Shown: in pieces, positions 1 through 5,675 of the stretch
Layout: each line of letters opens with the position of its first letter
Numbering within the stretch: position 1 is the first letter of the stretch
NCBI GenBank assembly: GCA_027297085.1
Contig: JAPUIL010000465.1
Coordinates: 1-6,670 of the forward strand
Direction: 5' to 3'
DNA from: Verrucomicrobiota bacterium
GTDB taxonomy: Bacteria > Verrucomicrobiota > Verrucomicrobiia > Opitutales > UBA2995
DNA length: 6,670 nt
Notes under the pieces: generated by a model
Database searches by the model: none
Told to the model about the DNA's origin: nothing
Seen by the model: the letters and a program-made list of their open reading frames with translations, nothing else
Position numbers and translations under genes: made by a program

Positions 1-362
1 GGAGCCATTTCATGGGCCAGGTTGCTTAACGGACAGCCTTTTTCCATTATAGATGGGTCTTCTTCCACCATCCCCTTCATGTCTATGAGAAGCTTTTTCA
101 GATCTTTGATCGGATTTATTGAGTTAGACATAGGTTTAACCCAATGATTCAGCATCTCGGTGCTGATTACTTCGTCAACTACTGCGTAACCCAACTCGCT
201 CTTTCCTTTAAAGTGATGAAAGAGAGCTCCCTTGGTCACACCGGCTTTCTCCACGATCTTGTTCAGGCTCACACCCTGAAACCCATGCAAGTGAATTTCT
301 TCCATGGCGACATGGAGGATCTTCGCTCGGGTTTCTTTGGGTGCTTTGACGTGTGGAGACAT
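1..362 (-). CDS. TetR/AcrR-family transcriptional regulator, C-terminus cut by window edge
   Basis: Reading leftward from the ATG at 362-360 gives an open frame of 120 codons that runs off the left edge, so the C-terminal part is missing (the family is usually about 190-200 residues). Residues 10-56 form the TetR DNA-binding domain. The helix-turn-helix is at about 31-53, with the family pattern VSLNKIVEKAGVTKGALFHHF followed by KSEL. Residues 109-119 (GCPLSNLAHEM) resemble the start of the ligand-binding domain in a common proteobacterial-type TetR subfamily. It should act as a cytoplasmic dimeric repressor released by a small ligand, which cannot be deduced here. No Shine-Dalgarno is visible. 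The start is supported by the alignment of the domain and by a promoter 23 bp upstream. It is divergent from the glycosyltransferase gene at 512. It may regulate itself and possibly a neighbour beyond the left edge. Confidence 0.9.
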   Translation of the reverse strand, partial: MSPHVKAPKETRAKILHVAMEEIHLHGFQGVSLNKIVEKAGVTKGALFHHFKGKSELGYAVVDEVISTEMLNHWVKPMSNSINPIKDLKKLLIDMKGMVEEDPSIMEKGCPLSNLAHEMA

Positions 363-384
363 GATTTTTAATAAAGTTGCCCCG

Positions 385-413
385 ATAAAACCGACCAGTT
401 GGTATGTTGTCAA
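385..413 (-). promoter_or_regulatory. Predicted sigma70-type promoter of the tetR gene
   Basis: On the minus strand a perfect -35 hexamer TTGACA (413-408) is followed after exactly 17 bp by TTTTAT (390-385), which matches four of six bases of the -10 consensus. Transcription would begin near 378, leaving a leader of about 16 nt before the ATG at 362. That is too short for much leader structure and fits the absence of a Shine-Dalgarno. The call rests on hexamer match and spacing only. Confidence 0.55.
394..403. promoter_or_regulatory. Candidate TetR operator dyad inside the promoter spacer
   Basis: The dyad ACCA-GT-TGGT sits in the 17-bp spacer between the -35 and -10 hexamers of the tetR promoter. 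Core arms of the form ACCA-N2-TGGT occur in operators of some TetR-family repressors (for example the RutR type). A repressor bound here would block tetR transcription and, since the divergent promoter would overlap, perhaps that of the glycosyltransferase. The arms are only four bases perfect, and the flanks (CG and AT) do not extend the symmetry. Confidence 0.4.
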
Positions 414-437
414 GCTTCAAGATCATTTTTTTATATA
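407..437 (+). promoter_or_regulatory. Possible divergent promoter for the glycosyltransferase
   Basis: TTGTCA (407-412, five of six matches to the -35 consensus) is followed by an AT-rich block ending in TATATA (432-437), 19 bp further on. The -35 hexamer lies almost exactly opposite the -35 of the tetR promoter, so the two would share control DNA. The -10 match and spacing are poor, so this is tentative. A start site near 445 would leave a leader of roughly 65 nt before the ATG at 512. Confidence 0.3.
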
Positions 438-511
438 CCCACAGAAAATCTGACTCCTGCCGGATGAATAGACCTTGTGGATTGAGATTCTGGCTCATAC
501 TGCTTATAGCA

Positions 512-1111
512 ATGAATGTAGTCGCTCTGTTTCTAAAAGCTCCACAGATTGGCGCCGTTAAAACTCGGCTGGCGAAGTCGTTGGGCGAGGAGGGGGCGTT
601 ACAGGCTTACCGTCAGCTGGTAGAATTTCTTCTGACCCGGTTGGGAAACGCGGCTTCAATTCATGTTCATTACACTCCGGATTTTCGGCAAATAATGGAG
701 GACTGGCTGGGAGATGAGTACCAATATAGCTTGCAGGTTGGAGCTGACTTAGGTGCGAGGTTGATTCATGCTTTGGAGGAGGAACTAGCGTTTGATGCAG
801 ACAGACTGATCTTTTTAGGTGGGGATTGTCCTTTTGTGGATCAAGTCCGATTGGATTGGGCGTTCAGGTGCCTCGATCAGCACGATGTGGTCTTGGGCCC
901 AGCGATGGATGGCGGATACTATTTGATTGGGATGAAGGAGAAGATTCCGGCACTTTTTCAAAATATTCCCTGGGGAACCGAAACCGTTTTGCAAACCACG
1001 CTTGATACCTGTGCTCAGCTCAACCTGAGTGTTTCCCTGCTGCCCGAGGAATCGGATGTAGACGATTTAGCCGGTTGGGAATCGGCGCGGGACTTCATGG
1101 CGAATCTATAA
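512..1111 (+). CDS. TIGR04282 / DUF2064 family glycosyltransferase (GT-A-like)
   Basis: The product is a 199-residue cytosolic protein of the DUF2064 family, also called rSAM/selenodomain-associated transferase 1 and named in public annotation as an arsenosugar-biosynthesis glycosyltransferase. Visible family motifs are the N-terminal nucleotide-binding stretch VALFLKAPQIGAVKTRLA, then FLGGDCP near residue 105, GPAMDGGYYLIG near 130, IPWGTETVL near 152, and a C-terminal EESDVDDLAGWE. The reading frame is open from 404, but the homologous sequence begins exactly at the ATG at 512 (MNVVALFLK). The 36 upstream codons look like non-coding DNA, so I choose 512. No Shine-Dalgarno precedes it. It is divergent from tetR, and its last 17 bp overlap the convergent gene on the other strand. 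No radical-SAM or selenodomain partner is in the window, so the substrate is unknown. Family assignment is firm; function is inferred. Confidence 0.85.
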   Translation: MNVVALFLKAPQIGAVKTRLAKSLGEEGALQAYRQLVEFLLTRLGNAASIHVHYTPDFRQIMEDWLGDEYQYSLQVGADLGARLIHALEEELAFDADRLIFLGGDCPFVDQVRLDWAFRCLDQHDVVLGPAMDGGYYLIGMKEKIPALFQNIPWGTETVLQTTLDTCAQLNLSVSLLPEESDVDDLAGWESARDFMANL

Positions 1112-1793
1112 TACCGGGTTCGGTTACCTGGCTAGATGCGAAATGGAACTTTAACGGCATCAAGTGCTGACTTGCGAAACCCCTTTCAAAGTAATCGTGG
1201 TTTGCGGATCTTAAGAGCTGACCGACTCCTTTGCTCGCCGCTTGTTCATAGCCCTCATTTAAAAGAGTAATGGACTCGATTTTCCACTTCGACTCTTTCG
1301 TAAACCGAATCTTTAGGTCTGTATCTGAGTTGTTTTGTTTTAAGAATAGCTGGCCTATAGATTTTTCTCCGAAGTTATAGCGGTTTCTAATTCTTGATCT
1401 GAAAACGATCTGGTTCATCTGCAAAGCCTCCATCCAGATTCCAAATAATTCAGGATCGCTGGGCCGCGCTCGGCCGTCTCCCAGTACCCGGCATCTTGTG
1501 GTTAGAATTAGAAATTGTTGAAAGGAATCCAAGGCTTCCAGGTCGATTAAGTTGCCGGTCCATATCCATATGTCCAAACTTCGTAGGTAGGCCTGGGTAT
1601 TTTCATCCGATAGCTCGAGGGCGGTTTGCCAGTCTTTTTTCACGAGCGCTTTTTGGTCGCTCTTAAAGGTGGAGCTCGGATTATCTTGAAAGTAAAAAAG
1701 CAACACGATTCCTAAAACTGCGATTGGAATTAGCATAATCGTCAGAGTTTGCCGCGGATCGGAGCGCGTCATTTTACTGGAAAACGGTGCCAT
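1095..1793 (-). CDS. Hypothetical protein with one N-terminal membrane anchor
   Basis: I do not recognise this 232-residue product. A hydrophobic segment at residues 17-35 (TLTIMLIPIAVLGIVLLFYF), preceded by Arg and Lys, predicts a single-pass anchor with the rest in the periplasm. The body has a helical first half (residues 46-100, KALVKKDWQTALEL), then a stretch around 135-180 with alternating polar and hydrophobic residues (LKIRFTKESKWKIESITLL). That pattern resembles the strand pattern of NTF2-like or DUF4878-like folds, but this is only an impression. The tail is short and Ser/Pro-containing. The ATG at 1793 lacks a Shine-Dalgarno; the alternative ATG at residue 8 (1772) is equally weak. 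The gene converges on the glycosyltransferase with a 17-bp overlap and is divergent from mlaE across 152 bp. Codon usage does not stand out, and the uninterrupted 699-bp frame supports a real gene. Confidence 0.7.
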   Translation of the reverse strand: MAPFSSKMTRSDPRQTLTIMLIPIAVLGIVLLFYFQDNPSSTFKSDQKALVKKDWQTALELSDENTQAYLRSLDIWIWTGNLIDLEALDSFQQFLILTTRCRVLGDGRARPSDPELFGIWMEALQMNQIVFRSRIRNRYNFGEKSIGQLFLKQNNSDTDLKIRFTKESKWKIESITLLNEGYEQAASKGVGQLLRSANHDYFERGFASQHLMPLKFHFASSQVTEPGIIDSP

Positions 1794-1810
1794 GGGGTAA
1801 AAGGCAGCCT

Positions 1811-1816
1811 ATTATA
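1811..1816 (-). promoter_or_regulatory. Perfect -10 box (TATAAT) upstream of the hypothetical gene
   Basis: On the minus strand TATAAT occupies 1816-1811, 17 bases upstream of the ATG at 1793. The mRNA would start near 1804 with a leader of about ten bases, which agrees with the missing Shine-Dalgarno. No good -35 hexamer lies 16-18 bp upstream, so the call rests on the -10 alone. Confidence 0.35.
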
Positions 1817-1945
1817 GAAGGGTAGAATCTCAACGCTTTCTTTCTGATTCGCCACTATTCAGGCGGTAGAACCTGTCCCACAATTATTTGGACAAAGCGG
1901 AACCAAAGCCCATTGTTGCGGGTATTAGACAACAGTCTCGAATAG

Positions 1946-2728
1946 ATGATTAGAAAACTGGGAAAAGTCGGAGTGGCTGCTGTAGAGGAGCTGGGTCAGT
2001 TGACCCTATTCACTGTCCAATCACTTTTTGCCCTGGCGGGCCAACGCTACCGCGCTGAAAAGTTGATACGAGCTGTCTACGAAATCGGTGTCCGTTGTGT
2101 GCCGATTATACTGATTGTAGGTTTGTTTACCGGTCTGGTTCTGGGTCTACAGTTGTATTACGTGCTGTCTCGCTTCAGTTCCGAAACCTTGTTGGGCCAG
2201 GCGGTTTCCTTAACCACGATTCTGGAGATCGGACCGGTCTTTACTGCCATCATGGTTGTAGGTCAGGCCGGTTCCGCGCTTTCGGCCGAGCTTGGAATCC
2301 AACGCAACGCCGAGCAGATCGATGCGTTGCACACGATGCGCATCCGCTCCCTGGGTTTTCTGGTGTCACCTCGCTTGTGGGCCGCTCTGATTTGTTTTCC
2401 CATTCTGACTGCCTTTTTTGATTGGGTGGCCATTTTTGGCGGCCATCTTACCGGAGTAGAGTTACTGGGTGTCGATGGCGGAGCCTATTGGAACCGGCTC
2501 TACGACGAAATAACTTTTACTCATGTTCGAGATGGTTTTATCAAAGCATTCACCTTCGGGTTCCTCACAACAGCTGTGTGCTCTTTCAACGGGTATTTTA
2601 CCCACAAGCTTTCCGATGTGCCTGGCGCACGCGGTGTTTCCCAAACGACTACCCGTGCCGTGGTCTATTCCAGTATCGTGATATTGGCGGCGGATTATTT
2701 GATAACCTCGTTCCTTATCCAGACATGA
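1946..2728 (+). CDS. mlaE: MlaE-type phospholipid ABC transporter permease
   Basis: This is the inner-membrane permease of the Mla system, which moves phospholipids between the inner membrane and the periplasmic carrier. The 260-residue length is typical of the MlaE/YrbE family (PF02405). Hydrophobic segments lie at about 50-75, 95-113, 136-165, 198-212 and 238-258. The family signature is clear at 94-131: EIGPVFTAIMVVGQAGSALS, followed by AELG and EQIDAL, which forms the coupling helix region contacting the ATPase. The C-terminal GARGVSQTTTRAVV and the final helix are also characteristic. An N-terminal amphipathic helix precedes the first membrane segment. The ATG at 1946 has no Shine-Dalgarno, but the domain fills the frame from there. 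Its stop codon overlaps the mlaF start as ATGA, implying translational coupling. It is the first gene of the cluster; I see no convincing promoter in the 152 bp upstream. Confidence 0.95.
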   Translation: MIRKLGKVGVAAVEELGQLTLFTVQSLFALAGQRYRAEKLIRAVYEIGVRCVPIILIVGLFTGLVLGLQLYYVLSRFSSETLLGQAVSLTTILEIGPVFTAIMVVGQAGSALSAELGIQRNAEQIDALHTMRIRSLGFLVSPRLWAALICFPILTAFFDWVAIFGGHLTGVELLGVDGGAYWNRLYDEITFTHVRDGFIKAFTFGFLTTAVCSFNGYFTHKLSDVPGARGVSQTTTRAVVYSSIVILAADYLITSFLIQT

Positions 2729-3435
2729 GTGCATCCCAATTATTGATACAGAGTTTGTCGAAGCGGTTTGGTGACCAGATAGTGCTGGATGCGATCGACC
2801 TGGAGATTCCCTTGGGCAAACACACCACCTTGATCGGCCGAAGTGGAGTTGGAAAATCTGTGTTCCTGAAATGTATTGCCGGGTTGCTCGAACCGGATGC
2901 GGGAACCATCGCCCTGGACGATGCTGTCACACCTGTGCCCCATTGCAGTTATCTATTTCAGCAGAACGCGTTGTTCGACTCAATGACCGTGTTCGATAAC
3001 GTGGCCATGCCCCTAAGGGAAAAGGAAAAAATTTCACGTAAGGATTTGGAGGATCGCGTATTTACCATGCTGGAGCAACTCGACTTGCAGGATGCCGCCC
3101 ACAAATACCAGGCTGAAATTTCGGGGGGCATGCAGAAACGCGTGGCTCTGGCCCGGGCGCTGATCACCAAACCGGAAATTATTTTGTTCGACGAACCTAC
3201 CACAGGGCTCGATCCCGAACGCAAGTTCAGTGTATTCGAAATGATACGACAGTACCGGCAGCAATTCGGATTTACTGTGATCATGGTCAGTCACGATGTT
3301 CCTGAAGTATTCAAGATATCTGATCACGTTGCCTGGCTTGACCAGGGCAAAATTGCTTATTGGGGAACTTCAGAATCATTGCTCTCCGATCCACCTTCCG
3401 GCCTGACGTCATTTATTAATCCTCAACTCGCCTAG
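2725..3435 (+). CDS. mlaF: MlaF-type phospholipid ABC transporter ATP-binding protein
   Basis: The 236-residue cytoplasmic ATPase powers MlaE. All ABC motifs are present: Walker A GRSGVGKS (38-45), Q-loop Gln79 in LFQQNALFDSMTVFDNVAMP, which is the pattern specific to MlaF-like ATPases, signature SGGMQKRVALARAL (133-146), Walker B with catalytic Glu157 in ILFDEPTTGLDP, and switch His190 in MVSHD. The open frame extends well upstream, but the ATG at 2725 overlaps the mlaE stop in an ATGA arrangement, and the alignment begins there. There is no independent Shine-Dalgarno, so ribosome hand-over from mlaE is likely. The protein is a little shorter than Escherichia coli MlaF at the C-terminus, the region that in that protein interacts with the partner subunit and with MlaB. 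No mlaB is found here. A 303-bp hairpin-rich gap follows before mlaD. Confidence 0.95.
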   Translation: MSASQLLIQSLSKRFGDQIVLDAIDLEIPLGKHTTLIGRSGVGKSVFLKCIAGLLEPDAGTIALDDAVTPVPHCSYLFQQNALFDSMTVFDNVAMPLREKEKISRKDLEDRVFTMLEQLDLQDAAHKYQAEISGGMQKRVALARALITKPEIILFDEPTTGLDPERKFSVFEMIRQYRQQFGFTVIMVSHDVPEVFKISDHVAWLDQGKIAYWGTSESLLSDPPSGLTSFINPQLA

Positions 3436-3596
3436 CCCTAATGTTTCAAACGCCATCCAGGGAGCAGATTTTATTAAAATTAGCCGTGCGCGATTCGAAG
3501 TGTGATATCCAATTATTACCTTCCTGCAGAAGCGGTATTTCAACAAAGCTCCTTGTATGGCTATTTCCGACCTGTGCGCATAGCTTCGTTCCAGCC

Positions 3597-3684
3597 TGCA
3601 AGCGACTTGGTCACGTAGGGAACTACGCTCTCCCGCGTTCACTTGCAAACCGCGCCTTCCGCCGTCGCCCAAGGGCTATGGCGA
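3597..3684. repeat. REP-like palindromic element with nested stems
   Basis: The outer arms TGCAAG (3597-3602) and CTTGCA (3642-3647) pair perfectly, and extend to nine positions with one mismatch. Inside them CGTAG (3614-3618) and CTACG (3623-3627) flank a GGAA loop. Immediately downstream TCGCC (3665-3669) and GGCGA (3680-3684) enclose a ten-base loop, within which GCCC-AA-GGGC offers a competing fold. The GC content is higher than in the flanking DNA. The architecture (a GC-rich stem cluster in an intergenic gap) is typical of REP/MITE-type dispersed repeats. The text also looks like repeats I associate with Verrucomicrobiota genomes, but no second copy lies in this window. Confidence 0.5.
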
Positions 3685-3724
3685 GACACGTGCTCTACAA
3701 CACATCTCGAAATTTTTAATCATC

Positions 3725-3730
3725 AGGAGA
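3725..3730 (+). promoter_or_regulatory. Shine-Dalgarno of mlaD
   Basis: AGGAGA lies eight bases before the ATG at 3739. It is the clearest ribosome-binding site in the window and fixes the mlaD start, excluding the in-frame ATG at 3643. Its presence fits the need for independent initiation after the 303-bp gap. Confidence 0.75.
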
Positions 3731-3738
3731 AATTTTTC

Positions 3739-4194
3739 ATGAACTCTAAAAAACTCGAAATCTTTGTGGGGACTTTTGTTCTGGTTGGCTTGGTTGCCAT
3801 CCTTTATCTGGCACTCCAAGTCGGCAGTAACCGTTGGGCTGGTGACTATTATAGCCTGCATGCCCGTTTCCTGAATGCAGGGGGTCTCAATGAAGGTAGC
3901 GCTATTCAAATTGCCGGGGTGAAAGTGGGTACTGTTGGCAGTATTACTTTGAACCGCGAGCAGATGGTAGCTATGGTCGAATTGAAACTACCGGTCGACC
4001 TGGTTTTGGATGACGATACCATCGCGTCTATAAAATCCACCGGCCTCATAGGTGACAAGTATCTCAGTCTCAATCCCGGAGGTTCGGGGCTGCCGCTGGA
4101 GCCGGGCGAGGTGATTGTCGATACTGAATCATCGATTGATATTGAAGACCTTATCAGTCGCTTTGCTTTTGGCAGCATTGATGACGAGTCTTAA
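3739..4194 (+). CDS. mlaD: MlaD-type MCE-domain phospholipid-binding protein
   Basis: The 151-residue protein is anchored in the inner membrane and forms the hexameric MCE ring that docks on MlaE and exchanges phospholipid with MlaC. The order is a short cytosolic start, a transmembrane helix at about 8-27, and an MCE domain at about 39-115 with FLNAGGLNEGSAIQIAGVKV (44-63). The pore loop follows in TGLIGDKYLSL (101-111), where Leu103 and Ile104 match the hydrophobic pore-loop pair of E. coli MlaD. The tail SSIDIEDLISRFAFGS matches the C-terminal helix of E. coli MlaD, but the protein ends soon after, lacking the longer variable tail. The start at 3739 is set by a good Shine-Dalgarno and by homology; an in-frame ATG at 3643 would add 32 unrelated residues derived from the repeat region. 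A 74-bp gap without a terminator separates it from mlaC. Confidence 0.95.
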   Translation: MNSKKLEIFVGTFVLVGLVAILYLALQVGSNRWAGDYYSLHARFLNAGGLNEGSAIQIAGVKVGTVGSITLNREQMVAMVELKLPVDLVLDDDTIASIKSTGLIGDKYLSLNPGGSGLPLEPGEVIVDTESSIDIEDLISRFAFGSIDDES

Positions 4195-4268
4195 CGCCTT
4201 CAGGAATTATTCAGTAATTGAAATTATTTTAGTAAGCTTCCTTATTCAATCACGACCAAACTGACCAA

Positions 4269-4868
4269 ATGCTTCGTAATCCCTCCTTAAAATATGTCCT
4301 ATTCTTCGCCGGAATATGCCTGTCGTCAATTAGCATCTCGGCACAGGAGAAGCCTGAGGTTAAACTGAAAAATACCATCGAAAGTGTAATCGATGTTCTT
4401 TACCAGCCGGATCGATCCATTACGGTGGAAACAAAACGAAATCAGGTGCTCGAGTTGCTTAACCAGAGTTTTTCTTTTGACATCCTGATTCGGCGTACAC
4501 TAGGGCGGAATTGGCAGAAACTGAACGCTGAACAGCAGAACCAAATAATAAGGCTGGCCACTGATTTGATGATTCATGCTTACACGCGAGAGTTTCAGAG
4601 AGGTGTCCGCCCGACGGTGGTTTTTAAAAAGCCGGTTGAACTTTCCAAAAACAAGTTGGAGATAGCTTCCGTACTTTCGTTGCCGGACAAAAAGATCAAC
4701 TTGTCTTATCGATTGGCACGACTGGAATCTGGTTGGCAAGTGTATGATTTGATTGTTGAGGGTGTGAGCCTGGTGAGTAACTACCGCAAGCAGTTCGATG
4801 CTCATTTTCTGAAAAAGGATGGGGATGCATTGATACAAAAACTGGAGGAGAAATTGGCTGCATTATGA
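4269..4868 (+). CDS. mlaC: MlaC-type periplasmic phospholipid carrier (Ttg2D family)
   Basis: The 199-residue protein belongs to the MlaC/Tol_Tol_Ttg2 family (PF05494). It ferries phospholipid across the periplasm between outer-membrane MlaA and inner-membrane MlaD. A signal peptide covers residues 1-25 (Arg and Lys, a hydrophobic core VLFFAGICL, predicted cut after SISISA). Family hallmarks are FDILIRRTLGRNWQKLNAEQ at 70-89 and GWQVYDLIVEGVSLVSNYR at 155-173, followed by QF. The length is close to E. coli MlaC. The ATG at 4269 has no real Shine-Dalgarno, but the signal peptide begins directly there. Its TGA overlaps the mlaA start codon (ATGA), so mlaA is probably translated by coupling. Sequence conservation is visibly lower than in MlaE and MlaF, as is usual for this subunit. 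Confidence 0.93.
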   Translation: MLRNPSLKYVLFFAGICLSSISISAQEKPEVKLKNTIESVIDVLYQPDRSITVETKRNQVLELLNQSFSFDILIRRTLGRNWQKLNAEQQNQIIRLATDLMIHAYTREFQRGVRPTVVFKKPVELSKNKLEIASVLSLPDKKINLSYRLARLESGWQVYDLIVEGVSLVSNYRKQFDAHFLKKDGDALIQKLEEKLAAL

Positions 4869-5614
4869 ATCGCCGCCTTATCTGGCGAATGTTAATCGTC
4901 TGCCAGAGCATAGGCTTGTTGGCGGCGTTTCCTCTTCTCGGTCAGGAGGATTTTTTGGATGAGTCAGACCTGTTTGACGAAGAATTTGAAAGCGAACCGA
5001 CTATTTCGGATCCCCTCGAAGGCCTCAATCGAAGTATCTTCAAGTTCAACGACTTTGTGTATTTGAAACTGTTAGGACCTTTGGCCAAAGGTTATCACGA
5101 TCTGACTCCTGACCCGATCGAAAATGGATTCAGCAATTTTTTCGATAACCTGAAATATCCGATCCGCTTTACCAGCAATCTCCTGCAGGGTAAGGTAAAA
5201 GAAGCGATTCATGAAACTGGCAACTTCCTGGTAAATTCGACGGTAGGTTTTGCCGGCTTCCATAAAGCTTCCGATGACTTTTTCGGCCCAGACCCTCCGG
5301 TTGAAGATTTTGGGCAAGTGCTAGGTTCATGGGGTGTTGGCGAAGGATTTTACTTTGTGATCCCATTTTTGGGTCCTTCAAATGGTCGAGATTTATTGGG
5401 CCGTTTTTGGGATCGTGCGGCTCACCCGGTATTAGAGCCGTGGACCTTTGTGGACGATTCTACGGACCGGACGATATATGGTGTTGTGGATTTTGTTACC
5501 GATTCTCCGGAGCTCATGTACCGGTACCAGCTGCTGACCGAAGCTGCCATTGATCCCTACGAAGCCATGAAACACGGCTTTACTCAATATCGGTTACAGC
5601 AGATTAAGGAGTAA
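4865..5614 (+). CDS. mlaA: MlaA/VacJ family outer-membrane phospholipid protein, apparently without lipobox
   Basis: The 249-residue product extracts mislocalised phospholipids from the outer leaflet of the outer membrane and passes them to MlaC. The MlaA domain starts with DPLEGLNRSIFKFND (49-63) and includes NLLQGKVKEAIHETGNFLVN (105-124), STVGFAGF (125-132), and DFGQVLGSWGVGEGFYFVIP (148-167) with the FLGPSNGRD that follows, all family hallmarks. Residues 1-26 form a signal sequence, but there is no cysteine where a lipoprotein cleavage site is expected: the core ends PLLGQED. The only Cys (13) lies inside the hydrophobic core after Val and is a poor lipobox. Residues 28-44 hold ten Asp/Glu, an unusual acidic linker. 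The ATG at 4865 overlaps the mlaC stop; a GGAGGAG lies 14 bases upstream, too far to be ideal. Having mlaA inside the operon differs from E. coli, where it is unlinked. Confidence 0.93.
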   Translation: MNRRLIWRMLIVCQSIGLLAAFPLLGQEDFLDESDLFDEEFESEPTISDPLEGLNRSIFKFNDFVYLKLLGPLAKGYHDLTPDPIENGFSNFFDNLKYPIRFTSNLLQGKVKEAIHETGNFLVNSTVGFAGFHKASDDFFGPDPPVEDFGQVLGSWGVGEGFYFVIPFLGPSNGRDLLGRFWDRAAHPVLEPWTFVDDSTDRTIYGVVDFVTDSPELMYRYQLLTEAAIDPYEAMKHGFTQYRLQQIKE

Positions 5615-5638
5615 GGTTGAAGGCAGAATTAAGTTACT

Positions 5639-5659
5639 CAATTTTGGATATAAAAATTG
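5639..5659. other. AT-rich stem-loop after mlaA
   Basis: CAATTTT (5639-5645) and AAAATTG (5653-5659) are perfect seven-base arms around a seven-base loop, 25 bp after the mlaA stop and just before the 3' end of the convergent pseudogene. It is the only candidate for ending either transcript. The stem is weak, and no T-run follows on the plus strand, so a terminator call is not justified. Confidence 0.3.
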
Positions 5660-5675
5660 CCCCATTCGGAAGCTG

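Larger units (their letters stand above)
3436..3738. other. Gene-free, hairpin-rich gap between mlaF and mlaD
   Basis: No frame here has coding character or recognisable similarity. The left half (3436-3590) is AT-mixed, with a loose inverted repeat GCTAT/ATAGC at 3560-3564 and 3580-3584. The right half (3591-3690) is markedly more GC-rich and contains three better inverted repeats, described separately. The final 45 bases are AT-rich and contain the mlaD ribosome-binding site. A gap of this size is odd in an operon whose other junctions are overlaps or under 80 bp. It looks like an inserted dispersed element or a processing/attenuation region. No T-tract follows any stem, so a classical terminator is not supported. 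Confidence 0.7.

Noticed and set aside
404..511. Upstream in-frame extension of the glycosyltransferase (ATGs at 404 and 464)
   Set aside because: The 36 extra residues lie over the predicted promoter region and do not resemble the family, whose N-terminus matches exactly from the ATG at 512.
1914..1934. TGTTG / CAACA dyad just upstream of mlaE as an operator
   Set aside because: Five-base arms around an 11-base spacer are weak, and no promoter hexamers could be matched to it.
2422..2724. Long open frame ahead of mlaF that could be read as a fused N-terminal domain
   Set aside because: It is the +1 shadow of mlaE, Cys/Arg/Trp-rich and without domain character; mlaF starts at 2725.
3643..3738. 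Longer mlaD starting at the ATG at 3643
   Set aside because: The extra residues are translated from the hairpin repeat, and the Shine-Dalgarno at 3725-3730 points to 3739.
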